From positions 81,389-145,388 of the forward strand of contig NZ_CALHVM010000059.1 of assembly GCF_938039205.1 (NCBI RefSeq): a stretch of DNA of 64,000 nucleotides, given 5' to 3'. This document shows, piece by piece, positions 44,562-52,627 of the stretch. The stretch is from an uncultured Campylobacter sp. (GTDB lineage Bacteria; Campylobacterota; Campylobacteria; Campylobacterales; Campylobacteraceae). The stretch's first letter is position 1; every line of letters begins with the position of its first letter. The position numbers were made by a program, and so were the translations under genes. Below the pieces are notes generated by a model. That model searched no databases. It worked only from the letters and a program-made list of their open reading frames with translations, and was not told where the DNA came from.

Positions 44562-44648
44562 GGTCTGCTTGCAGCTACGAGCGAAGCGAAGTAGAGCGTC
44601 GCCTTCCTTTGCGTCGCGCTACGCACTCGCAACTGCCGAAGGCAGACC
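44562..44648 (+). repeat. Mini-element-bearing segment bounded by GGTCTGC / GCAGACC
   Basis: GGTCTGC (44562-44568) is inverted at 44642-44648. Inside, from about 44563, is GTCTGCTTGCAGCTACGAG followed by CGAAGCGAAGTAGAG, the best-conserved copy of the mini-elements that interrupt the IS1595 remnant. Confidence 0.65.
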
Positions 44649-44838
44649 CTCTCCACACCCTCTCCAGCCCCACTGCACGTTAGAAGTTGCTACACTGCGT
44701 GTAGGTCTAGATTTGGCGCTTACGCGCTACACATCTTTTTAATTTATAGCAGACGCAAATTTGCGAATTTAAAAACTCAGCGACGCTTTGTGTCAGCAAA
44801 GCTATGTCGCCACCTCTCACGTCGTAGGGGTTGGGGGA

Positions 44839-44895
44839 TTGTTAAGGGGGGGGGGAAGGGAGCGACTTCGTAATTCAAGCCCCCCCCCTTAACAA
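44839..44895. repeat. Perfect inverted repeat containing G10 and C9 tracts
   Basis: Left arm TTGTTAA plus G-run (10 G, 44846-44855), right arm C-run (9 C, 44880-44888) plus TTAACAA. The 16-bp arms enclose a loop of about 25 bases. Homopolymeric G/C tracts of this length are typical of phase-variable sites in Campylobacter, but no gene is in position to be switched. Confidence 0.85.
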
Positions 44896-44949
44896 AGAAA
44901 CAAGATAACTGTAGACAATCATTTTTGTTTTTAAGAAATTTAACACATA

Positions 44950-44978
44950 GCGTCAAATTTGAAAACCAAATTTGACGC
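44950..44978. repeat. Perfect 12-bp stem-loop
   Basis: GCGTCAAATTTG (44950-44961), AAAAC loop, CAAATTTGACGC (44967-44978). It could end a transcript from either side; there is no T-run. Confidence 0.6.
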
Positions 44979-45063
44979 CTTAAAGATACGGGTCTCGGTA
45001 GGTAAAATTTACAAATTTAGGAATATATGAGACAAATATTCCAGACAAAATAGGCGTAGTTTA

Positions 45064-45134
45064 AATAAATTTTTCTTGCCCGCAAAGGAGCGGACTGGTC
45101 GTCCGCGACTGCGGCGGGCGCAGAAAAATTTATT
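45064..45134. repeat. Nested palindromic element at the 3' end of the DUF2130 gene
   Basis: Outer arms AATAAATTTTTCT (45064-45076) / AGAAAAATTTATT (45122-45134), 13 bp perfect. Middle stem GCCCGC (45078-45083) / GCGGGC (45114-45119). Inner stem GCGGAC (45090-45095) / GTCCGC (45101-45106). It starts 14 bases past the DUF2130 stop and could be an elaborate terminator or a small palindromic mobile element. Confidence 0.7.
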
Positions 45135-45148
45135 CTAAAATCCGTCAT

Positions 45149-46396
45149 TTATGGGGAATCAAACTCGCCCGCATCAAACCCCAGCTCCAGCATCCTTATC
45201 TCCCCTATCGCATTTCCCGCGATCCCCTTTATCGAGCCAAACATCTCGATTGCGTTGTCGCGCACCTTTTCGATCTGTTTTTCGCGGCTCTTCCAGATGC
45301 GTTTCATCGCGTTTTTTTCGCGTTCCAGCTCTTCGCTCATCGCAGAAAAGCCCTCTACGATAGCCTCGATGCGCATCTTAAACTCGTTGCTGACGAGATA
45401 CGAGTAGAGCATCTCCATCTTGTTCGAGCGGTTTTGCGCTGAGTTTCTGGCGAAATTTAGCTCCACGACGCCCTGTCTTAGCACGAAGCAAAGCGCCTTA
45501 AACTCCTCGTAGTTGCACACCCATACGCCGTCAACCAGCCCCATGCGCTCTAGCTCCCGCGGCCGAGCCTCGCTAACTAGCACCCCGACGTCAGCGCCTG
45601 AGGCGCGCATATCGGCTTTAAATTTTTCTATCCATTCGTTTGAGAAATTTTTCGTGCGTTTGCTCTCGTAGTAAATTTTGCCGCAGTTTTGCACCTCGCG
45701 GGTATTTACGATCTGCATCACGTCCGCGCCGTTTGCCCCTTTTTTGACCTCGTCTATGGTGTCAAATACGAACTTCTCCCGCAGCCACGCCTCGATGGCT
45801 AGCTCTTGCGTCTCGCCTTGTAGTTGCTCGCTGCCCTGCTCTATGCGCCTTTGCGCCTCGTTTAGCTGCTTTTTTAGCGCTTCTAGCTGCTCGTCTTTTT
45901 GTTTAAATTTTAGCTCGTTTTGCTCGGCTAGAGACTTGCCCAGCCGCTCTTTTTCCTCGCTTAGGCGTTTGCTTAGCTCGGCCTCGGTTTTTGCCATCAG
46001 CGAGCTTTCAAACTCGCTCTTTTCGCGTTTTAGCTTTTCTATCTCAAGCGTCTTTAAATTTAGCTCGTTTATCTGCTTTGACTTGGCTTCAAGCTCGGTT
46101 TTTAGGGCATTTACTATGTTTAAATTTTCGCCCTCGAGTTTTGCTTTTATCTCATTTTCGAGCTCGGTTTTTTTAGCGTTTAGGGCTTCGGCAAATTTAG
46201 CGTCGAATTCTTTTTCCTTCGCGCTTAAAGCGTCTAAATGCGCCTTGTATTCGGCCCTTTTGGTCTCAATCTCTTTGTCGAAATCTCGTCTAGCCGCCGC
46301 CATTTTTTGCTTCATTTCAAGCTCAAGCTCGGTTTTTAGAGCCAAATTTACATCGACCTCGGCGCCGCAGTTGCCGCATTTTACGCTACTTTGCAT
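45149..46396 (-). CDS. DUF2130 coiled-coil protein
   Basis: A 415-residue protein. An N-terminal zinc-ribbon-like start (SSVKCGNCGAEV, about 3-14) leads to a long charged coiled coil (about 20-190), then the DUF2130 domain (about 200-415). That domain includes FDTIDEVKKGANGADVMQIV, CGKIYYESKRTKNFSNEW and ADVGVLVSEARP, reminiscent of a restriction-endonuclease-like fold with YESK as a candidate catalytic motif. Function not established. Its ATG directly abuts the putP stop, so the two are co-transcribed. Confidence 0.85.
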   Translation of the reverse strand: MQSSVKCGNCGAEVDVNLALKTELELEMKQKMAAARRDFDKEIETKRAEYKAHLDALSAKEKEFDAKFAEALNAKKTELENEIKAKLEGENLNIVNALKTELEAKSKQINELNLKTLEIEKLKREKSEFESSLMAKTEAELSKRLSEEKERLGKSLAEQNELKFKQKDEQLEALKKQLNEAQRRIEQGSEQLQGETQELAIEAWLREKFVFDTIDEVKKGANGADVMQIVNTREVQNCGKIYYESKRTKNFSNEWIEKFKADMRASGADVGVLVSEARPRELERMGLVDGVWVCNYEEFKALCFVLRQGVVELNFARNSAQNRSNKMEMLYSYLVSNEFKMRIEAIVEGFSAMSEELEREKNAMKRIWKSREKQIEKVRDNAIEMFGSIKGIAGNAIGEIRMLELGFDAGEFDSP

Positions 46397-47887
46397 TTAC
46401 AGCCTCGTTTTCATTTTTTCAAATTCATCCTGCACGGTGGCTGAGTTTGGCTCGTTGCTCATCTTGTCTATCGCGTCGCCATAGAGGCTGGTTAGATAAA
46501 TCACGATGCAAGAGACCGCAAAGCCAGGCAGTATCTCGTAAACGTAAGAATTTAGCCCAAGCGCGATCCACGCTATCACCGTCGCTCCGCCCGTTATCAT
46601 GCCTAGAAGCGCCGCTAGCGCACTCATCCTGCGCCAATAAAGGCTAAAAAGCAGCACCGGCCCAAAGCTCGCGCCAAAGCCCGCCCACGCGTAGCCAACG
46701 ACGTTTAGCACGCTTTCGTTAAAGCTAAAAGCAAGCGCGGTAGCCACTAGCGCGACGGCCACGACGGCGTATCTGCCCGCAGCGACCTGAGCTTTTTGCG
46801 AAATTTCTTTTTTATAAAAGGCAAACACGAAGTCCTGCGTCACCGAGCTTGCGCTAACTAAAAGTTGGCTAGAGATCGTGCTCATAATAGCTGAAAGCAC
46901 GGCCGAGATAATAATACCCACGAAAAACGGATGAAACAGCGTTTCGCCAAGCTGCAAAAAGACCTTTTCGGGGTCTGCTAGAGGCAAATTTAACTCGCTG
47001 TAATACACAAAGCCGATCAGTCCGCTCATCATCGCTCCAGCAAGCCCAATCGCCATCCAGCCGATGCCGATGCGGCGCGCTTGGGCTAGCTCTTTTGAGC
47101 TTCGTATCGCCATAAATCTAACGATGATGTGTGGCTGTCCGAAGTAGCCAAGTCCCCAAGCCATGAGCCCTAAGATGCTTAAAAAAGTCTGGTCGTAAAA
47201 GATATTTAGGTGGTTTTTGCCGTATTTGGCGACCTCGCTCCAAAAGGTAGCGCCGTCAGGCAAATTTAGATTACAAAACGCGACTACGGGTACGGCGACA
47301 AGCACCAAAAACATCAGCATGCCCTGAAACGCGTCCGTGATACAAACCGCGCGAAATCCGCCGAAAAACGTGTAAAAAACGACGATAGCGAGCGTAAAAA
47401 TGGCGCCGAATTTAAAATCAAGGCCAAAAAAACTCTCAAAGCTCTTGCCGCCCGCGATTATCCCGCTACTAACGTAAAGCGTGAAAAATATCAAAATCAA
47501 AAGGCCGGAGACTATGCGTAAAATTTTAGTCTCGTCTTTGAAGCGGTTTTGTAAGAAATCGGGAATCGTGATGCTGTCGCTCGCAACCTCGGTATAGACG
47601 CGCAAACGCTTTGCTAAAAATAGATAGTTGCAATACGCTCCTATAACGAGCCCCAAAACCATCCAAATCGTAGCTAGCCCCGTGGCATATAGCGCGCCCG
47701 GCACGCCAAGTAGCATCCAGCCGCTCATATCGCTAGCTCCTGCGCTTAGCGCCGTTACGACCGGCCCTAAGCGGCGATTATCGAGCAGATATTCGCCCAT
47801 ATTGGCGTTTTTGTTATAAGAGTATCGCCCCACGAAAAGCAAAAATCCAAAATACAGCGCAATGGCGATATAGCGTGCATAGTCCAT
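46397..47887 (-). CDS. putP: Sodium/proline symporter
   Basis: Sodium:solute symporter family member importing proline, a major carbon source for Campylobacter. About 13 membrane helices. Signature residues include LSAGASDMSGWMLLGVPGALYATG (around 48-71, within TM2) and the TM6 region LMAWGLGYFGQPHIIVRFMAI (around 238-258). 496 residues, normal. It is divergent from the amino-acid ABC operon at 48027, making the 139-base gap a shared control region. Confidence 0.94.
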   Translation of the reverse strand: MDYARYIAIALYFGFLLFVGRYSYNKNANMGEYLLDNRRLGPVVTALSAGASDMSGWMLLGVPGALYATGLATIWMVLGLVIGAYCNYLFLAKRLRVYTEVASDSITIPDFLQNRFKDETKILRIVSGLLILIFFTLYVSSGIIAGGKSFESFFGLDFKFGAIFTLAIVVFYTFFGGFRAVCITDAFQGMLMFLVLVAVPVVAFCNLNLPDGATFWSEVAKYGKNHLNIFYDQTFLSILGLMAWGLGYFGQPHIIVRFMAIRSSKELAQARRIGIGWMAIGLAGAMMSGLIGFVYYSELNLPLADPEKVFLQLGETLFHPFFVGIIISAVLSAIMSTISSQLLVSASSVTQDFVFAFYKKEISQKAQVAAGRYAVVAVALVATALAFSFNESVLNVVGYAWAGFGASFGPVLLFSLYWRRMSALAALLGMITGGATVIAWIALGLNSYVYEILPGFAVSCIVIYLTSLYGDAIDKMSNEPNSATVQDEFEKMKTRL

Positions 47888-47989
47888 TAAATTTCCCTCG
47901 GTTTTTAAATTTAAGTTACGATAATATGATAAATTTGTTTAAAAGATAATTTTTTCGCGTAAAAAAGGTTAAATTTATATTTTTTTTCG

Positions 47990-47995
47990 TATGAT
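47990..47995 (+). promoter_or_regulatory. -10 box for the amino-acid ABC operon
   Basis: TATGAT 32 bases before the permease ATG. It is preceded by a T-rich stretch, as usual for Campylobacter promoters. Confidence 0.5.
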
Positions 47996-48026
47996 TAACC
48001 CTCATTACACTTTTAAGGTTTAAAAA

Positions 48027-48737
48027 ATGCTAAACGAAAAATTTTTCAGGGCGTTGTTTTTCGTCGTCATCGTCTCCGCGGGCGTTTATTATTTTTATCC
48101 GACGGAGTTAAACGAGGCGCAACGTCTAGCCTACCTTAAAAGCTACGGCGTGACGCTAGGGCTCACTATCGGCGGCACGGCTATCGGCGTGACTTTGGGC
48201 TTTATTTTGGCGTTTTTAAAGTTTTTAAATATCAAAATTTTAAGCTTTCTCATCGACGAATACGTAGATATCCTGCGCGGAACGCCTATTATTTTGCAGC
48301 TTCTTATATTTTCGGTCGTGATTTTCGCGACCTGGAGCGATAACTTTTACGTCGCTTTGATCGCGCTTGGGCTAAACAGCTCCGCATACGTCGCAGAAAT
48401 CGTGCGTAGCGGCATAAATAGCGTCGATAAGGGCCAAATGGAAGCTGCAAGGGCGATGGGTCTAAACTACTACGTTTCGATGCGCGAAGTGGTGTTCCCG
48501 CAAGCGACCAAAAACATCTTGCCTGCGCTTGCGAACGAATTTATCTCGCTGTTTAAAGAGACGTCAGTCGTTGGCTACATTAGCGTCATCGACATCACGA
48601 TGCAAAGCAAGAGCTTGCAAGCGGTGTTTTATAGCCCGGAGCCCGTCATTTTCACGGGCATAGTTTACTACGTCAGCGTGAAGTTCTTTACGTTTTTGGT
48701 TAAAATTTTAGAGAGGAGGCTAAATCGCCATGATTGA
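48027..48737 (+). CDS. Polar amino-acid ABC transporter permease
   Basis: Inner-membrane permease of the HisM/GlnP type. About five helices. The EAA loop is EAARAMGLNYYVSMREVVFPQA (about 138-159), which contacts the ATPase, and the conserved ILRGTPIILQLLIF (about 85-98) starts the permease core. 236 residues. Substrate not predictable beyond polar amino acid. It overlaps the ATPase gene by eight bases. Confidence 0.92.
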   Translation: MLNEKFFRALFFVVIVSAGVYYFYPTELNEAQRLAYLKSYGVTLGLTIGGTAIGVTLGFILAFLKFLNIKILSFLIDEYVDILRGTPIILQLLIFSVVIFATWSDNFYVALIALGLNSSAYVAEIVRSGINSVDKGQMEAARAMGLNYYVSMREVVFPQATKNILPALANEFISLFKETSVVGYISVIDITMQSKSLQAVFYSPEPVIFTGIVYYVSVKFFTFLVKILERRLNRHD

Positions 48738-49458
48738 GATTAGAAATTTGAGTAAAAATTACGGCGATTTGCGCGTCCTAGACGACATCAGCGTAGATAT
48801 CAAACAAGGCGAAATCATCGCTATCATAGGTCCTAGCGGCGGCGGCAAGAGCACGTTTTTGCGCTGCATAAACCGCCTAGAAGAGCCAAGCGGCGGGCAT
48901 ATCAAGATAAACGGCGAAGATATCACCGACAAAAAAACAGACATAAATAAAATCCGTCAAAAAGTGAGCATGGTTTTTCAGCACTTTAACCTTTTTGCAA
49001 ATAAAAACGTCTTGCAAAATTTAACCCTAGCTCCGATAAAAGCGGGAATTTTGGATAAAGAAAGCGCAGAAAAAAGAGCCGACGAGCTACTAAAAAGCGT
49101 GGGCCTAAGCGATAAAAAATATGCATTCCCACACAAGCTCTCGGGCGGTCAAAAACAGCGTATAGCAATCGCTAGAAGCCTCGCGATGAATCCAGAGGTC
49201 ATACTCTTTGACGAGCCGACCAGCGCGCTAGATCCCGAGATGATCGGCGAGGTGCTAGACATCATGAAAGACGTCGCGGCAAAAGGCATCACGATGCTAG
49301 TCGTCACGCACGAGATGGGCTTTGCTAAAAACGTGGCCAATAGGATATTTTTCATGCACGGCGGTAAAATAGCCGTGGACGACACGCCTAAAAATGTTTT
49401 CGAAAACCCTAGCAATCAGCGTTTGCAGGATTTTCTAGGTAAAATTTTAAACCACTAA
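48730..49458 (+). CDS. Amino-acid ABC transporter ATP-binding protein
   Basis: Walker A GPSGGGKST (about 36-44), Q-loop VFQHFNLF (about 83-90), signature LSGGQKQR (about 138-145), Walker B VILFDEPTSALD (about 158-169) and VVTHEMGFA H-loop. 242 residues, the GlnQ/HisP type. It is flanked by its permease and two binding-protein genes, all on the plus strand. Confidence 0.94.
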   Translation: MIEIRNLSKNYGDLRVLDDISVDIKQGEIIAIIGPSGGGKSTFLRCINRLEEPSGGHIKINGEDITDKKTDINKIRQKVSMVFQHFNLFANKNVLQNLTLAPIKAGILDKESAEKRADELLKSVGLSDKKYAFPHKLSGGQKQRIAIARSLAMNPEVILFDEPTSALDPEMIGEVLDIMKDVAAKGITMLVVTHEMGFAKNVANRIFFMHGGKIAVDDTPKNVFENPSNQRLQDFLGKILNH

Positions 49459-49470
49459 AAGGAGGTCAAA

Positions 49471-50292
49471 ATGTCACAAAACATCGTTGCGGCTTTGTCC
49501 GCCGGCAAATTTAAAAAACTTTTCGTTTTCGTAGCCGCCGCTTTAATGCTTTCAGGCTGCGGTCAAAGCTCGAATGAAAAAGCAAGCAAAGACGCCGCAG
49601 TAAAAAACGAGGCAGCCCCCGTAGCGGTACAACAAACGATAAGAGTGGGTTCGAGCGCGGACTATCCGCCGTTTGAGTATATTGACGAGCACAACAAGAT
49701 CGTAGGCTTTGAAATCGATATGATAGAGGCCGTCGGTAAGAAAATCGGCGTCAAATTTGACATACAAAATATGAGCTTTGACGGACTGATCCCAGCTCTA
49801 AAAACAGGCAAGATAGACGCCGCACTAAGCGGTATGAGCGCGACCGAGGAGAGACGAAAATCTGTTGATTTTACGAAGCCTTATTATTTTTCGGATAATC
49901 TTTTCATCCGCAAAAAGGGCACCGACGTAAATGCGACCAATATGCACCTCAAAAAAATAAGCGCGCAAATAGGTACATTGCAAGAGAGCGCGGCTAAATC
50001 TATCTGCGGCGACTTATCCGTGCCTGCAGAGACCGTAGCGGCTGCGATCTTGTCGCTAAAAGCGGGTAAAATCGACGTCGTACTAACAGATAGCCCGATC
50101 GGTTACGAGTATCTAAAGCAAAACTCGGATCTGGAGGAGTTTTTAAAGCTTCCTGACGGTACCGAGGGCTTTGCCGTCGCATTTGATAAAGACAAGCACC
50201 TGGAGCTAATCGGCAAGATAGACGCCGCCATAGAGGAGCTCAAAAAGAGCGGCGAATTTGACAAGATGATGGAAAAATACGACCTAAAGTAA
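49471..50292 (+). CDS. Amino-acid-binding lipoprotein (SBP family 3)
   Basis: Periplasmic receptor for the ABC system, membrane-tethered by a lipobox LSGC (about residue 30) after a longer-than-usual N-terminus. The mature protein has the family 3 signature GFEIDMIEAVGKKIG (about 85-99), MSFDGLIPALKTGKIDAALSGMSAT split across about 107-130, and RRKSVDFTKPYY. 273 residues. It follows the ATPase by 12 bases with AAGGAGG as ribosome site. Confidence 0.92.
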   Translation: MSQNIVAALSAGKFKKLFVFVAAALMLSGCGQSSNEKASKDAAVKNEAAPVAVQQTIRVGSSADYPPFEYIDEHNKIVGFEIDMIEAVGKKIGVKFDIQNMSFDGLIPALKTGKIDAALSGMSATEERRKSVDFTKPYYFSDNLFIRKKGTDVNATNMHLKKISAQIGTLQESAAKSICGDLSVPAETVAAAILSLKAGKIDVVLTDSPIGYEYLKQNSDLEEFLKLPDGTEGFAVAFDKDKHLELIGKIDAAIEELKKSGEFDKMMEKYDLK

Positions 50293-50351
50293 ATTTACGA
50301 GCCCGCACCAAAACGCGGGTTAAATTTGAAACCAAATTTAAAGGAGAGAAC

Positions 50352-51068
50352 ATGAAAAAGATTTTTGCGCTGCTTTTAGCGGCTCTAGCCACGCTTGGCG
50401 CCGCCGAGCTAAAGATCGGTACCGCCGCTAACTATCCGCCGTTTGAGTACGTGGACGAGCAAAACAAGATCACCGGCTTTGATATGGATCTAGTAGCGGA
50501 GCTCGCTAAACGCGCGGGTTTTGAGTACAAGATCGTAAATATGAGCTTTGACGGCCTCATCCCAGCTCTAAAAACCGGCAAAATCGACTCCGTAGCAAGC
50601 GCGATGAGCGCAACCGACGATAGACGAAAGTCGATTGATTTCACGCAGGCTTACTATGCGACCGAAAATATCTACTTGCGCGCTAAAGGCAACGACGCTA
50701 TCGCGAGCAAAGACGCTCTAAACGGCAAAAGAGTAGGCGTACAACAAGGCACCGTCCAAGAGATCGCAGCTAACGCTATCGCGGGCGCTAAAGTCGTACC
50801 TGCCGAGGATCCGGTTCCGCTAATCATGGGACTAAAAAAAGGCAAGATAGACGCAGTCGTGCTAGATAGCTCGATCGGTTACGGCTTTTTGAAGAAAAAC
50901 CCCGAGCTTGAGGAGTTTTTCAAAGAAAACGACGGTAGCGAGGGCTTTTCTATGGCGTTTGATAAAGGCAAGCAAGCCGATCTAATCGCTAAGATAAACG
51001 CCGCGCTCGACGAGATGAAAAAAGACGGCAGCTACGATAAACTGCTAGAAAAATACGATCTAAAATAA
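50352..51068 (+). CDS. Amino-acid-binding periplasmic protein (SBP family 3), second copy
   Basis: A soluble paralog of the preceding gene: same motifs (GFDMDLVAELAKRAG, MSFDGLIPALKTGKID, DRRKSIDFTQAYY, and a DSSIGYGFLK segment matching DSPIGYEYLK), but with an ordinary signal peptide (MKKIFALLLAALATLGAAEL) and no lipobox cysteine. 238 residues. Tandem duplication is clear. The two receptors may give one transporter two affinities or ligands. Confidence 0.92.
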   Translation: MKKIFALLLAALATLGAAELKIGTAANYPPFEYVDEQNKITGFDMDLVAELAKRAGFEYKIVNMSFDGLIPALKTGKIDSVASAMSATDDRRKSIDFTQAYYATENIYLRAKGNDAIASKDALNGKRVGVQQGTVQEIAANAIAGAKVVPAEDPVPLIMGLKKGKIDAVVLDSSIGYGFLKKNPELEEFFKENDGSEGFSMAFDKGKQADLIAKINAALDEMKKDGSYDKLLEKYDLK

Positions 51069-51802
51069 TGAAAAAAAGCGCATTTTTTACTCTGATTAAA
51101 TTTTGCGCTTTAGCCTTGCTGTCGGTAAATTTGGTAGCCGAGTTTACCGACATGCAAATCACCCAAACAACCAAATCCAAACGCGAAAAAGCTACCAAAG
51201 AAATCCTGTTTTTAGAAAAAATTTTAGACTACGATACCTTTGTCTTTAGGCTAAACGCCGCCGTGATTGCCCCTTGCAAGCTTGCAAACGTTAGATTTTA
51301 TAACGGCTCAAAATGCATAAAAGATAAAAAAGAGCTGGAAAATTTCACCAAATCCTACGACAAAGAGATCAAAAAGATATTTCGCCCGGAGCGCAACTAC
51401 TACGTGCTCACGCTAAAAAATCTAGGCGATAGATGGCTGTGCGAGGTAAGCGACGAAAGCAGAATCCTAAACAAAACCCTGGTCAAAAACGGCCTCGCCT
51501 CGCCTACTAGCAAAGAGTACCAAAAAATCGAAGTCAAAGAGGACTGGGCGAAGAAAAATCACTCGGAAATTTATGAGTGCCTAACCGGCAAAAAGCTAGA
51601 AGACGAAAAAGCAAAGAAAAAGCCGAAAAAAGCCGAAAATAACGCCACCAAAAACGATCAAACCGAGCAAAACCCTGCGAGCGAACAGCCTAAACAAACG
51701 CAGCCGCAAACCGCGCCGCCACCGATCGAGTCGCAAGGAAACGGCCCCGTAAATTTAAGGGAGCTTGGAGTCGAGTTTGGCAAGGATTTTGGCGACAAAT
51801 AA
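51068..51802 (+). CDS. Exported protein with a possible degenerate nuclease-like (SNase) fold
   Basis: A 244-residue protein of uncertain function. The signal peptide ends near VNLVAEF. The central part (about 45-165) faintly resembles staphylococcal-nuclease-like domains: ILDYDTFVFRLN, IAPCKLANVRFYNG, LGDRWLCEV and LNKTLVKNGLAS. The catalytic Glu/Arg pattern is not evident, so activity is doubtful. A Lys/Glu then Gln/Pro-rich tail (about 180-225) follows. Its ATG overlaps the stop of the second binding-protein gene (TAATG), so it belongs to that operon. Confidence 0.7.
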   Translation: MKKSAFFTLIKFCALALLSVNLVAEFTDMQITQTTKSKREKATKEILFLEKILDYDTFVFRLNAAVIAPCKLANVRFYNGSKCIKDKKELENFTKSYDKEIKKIFRPERNYYVLTLKNLGDRWLCEVSDESRILNKTLVKNGLASPTSKEYQKIEVKEDWAKKNHSEIYECLTGKKLEDEKAKKKPKKAENNATKNDQTEQNPASEQPKQTQPQTAPPPIESQGNGPVNLRELGVEFGKDFGDK

Positions 51803-51847
51803 ATTCGACCAAAGATAAATTTAACAAAAACCGCTTAAGGTAAAACA

Positions 51848-52627
51848 ATGAAAAATCCTAAAAAAAATATCCTAATCATCGCAGGCAGCGACAGCGTCGG
51901 GGGTGCCGGCGTGCAAGCCGACATAAAAACCTGCGAGGCCTACGGCTGCTACAGCGCGACTGCGATCACGGCTCTAACTGCGCAAAACACGAGCGGCGTG
52001 AGCGCGGTAATGCCCGTAACGCCCGAGTTTTTAAACGCGCAGCTAGAAGCAGTCTGCGCCGAGCTAAAATTTGACGCCGTAAAGATCGGCATGCTCTTTA
52101 ACGAACAGCTCATAGCCTGCGTCAAAGCCTGGCTGGAACAAAACCAGGGCATAAGCGCCGTGATAGATCCCGTCTGCGTGGCGAAATCAGGCGCAAAGCT
52201 ACTGCAAGAGGGCGCCATAAGTGCGCTAAAAGAGCTTTTGAGCCTAGCTCGCATTGCGACGCCGAATTTAGACGAAGCGCGAATTTTGGGGTTAAATTTT
52301 GACGGCGAGCGGTTAAATTTGAGCGCGGATCTGCCCTGCGACATCGTACTAAAACGCACGCGAGCGAGCGAAATTTGCGAGGATACGCTTTATAAAAAAA
52401 GCGGCGAAATCGTTAAATTCGGCGAGCCGCTAGAGCGCCCCACAATCATGCACGGTGCGGGGTGCAGCTTCGCCACGGCTATCGCCTGCGCCCTAGCGTG
52501 CGGGACAGACGAGATAACGGCAATCAAGCGCGCCAAAGCCTTCGTCGCAAACGCAATCAAAAACGCCCACGGCTCAAATTTCGGCGCGCGACTGCTGAAT
52601 CACAAAGCAGCGGGCGAAAATGGCTGA
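51848..52627 (+). CDS. thiD: Hydroxymethylpyrimidine (phosphate) kinase ThiD
   Basis: Phosphorylates HMP and HMP-P for thiamine synthesis; ribokinase-like fold. IAGSDSVGGAGVQADIK (about 12-28), IGMLFNEQL, and IDPVCVAKSGAKL (about 107-119) match the family. The anion-hole motif near the C-terminus reads HGAGCSFATAIAC (about 202-214). 259 residues. It overlaps thiE by eight bases. No TPP riboswitch is visible in the 45 bases upstream. Confidence 0.94.
   Translation: MKNPKKNILIIAGSDSVGGAGVQADIKTCEAYGCYSATAITALTAQNTSGVSAVMPVTPEFLNAQLEAVCAELKFDAVKIGMLFNEQLIACVKAWLEQNQGISAVIDPVCVAKSGAKLLQEGAISALKELLSLARIATPNLDEARILGLNFDGERLNLSADLPCDIVLKRTRASEICEDTLYKKSGEIVKFGEPLERPTIMHGAGCSFATAIACALACGTDEITAIKRAKAFVANAIKNAHGSNFGARLLNHKAAGENG

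Larger units (their letters stand above)
44351..45148. other. Non-coding region rich in inverted repeats
   Basis: About 800 bases without a plausible protein. It contains, in order, an 87-base hairpin-bounded segment with a mini-element copy (44562-44648), a G10/C9 inverted repeat (44839-44895), a perfect 12-bp stem (44950-44978) and a nested three-stem palindrome (45064-45134). Open frames across 44470-44742 have an unnatural composition and lack support. Confidence 0.7.

Noticed and set aside
44470..44742. Overlapping frames in the repeat-rich spacer
   Set aside because: They read through palindromic repeats with unnatural composition. No promoter or ribosome site.
45678..46484. 268-codon plus-strand frame opposite the DUF2130 gene
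   Set aside because: Ser/Phe-rich mirror of a coiled coil, not a real protein.
51803..51847. TPP riboswitch ahead of thiD
   Set aside because: Only 45 bases lie upstream and none of the conserved THI-box sequence is present.
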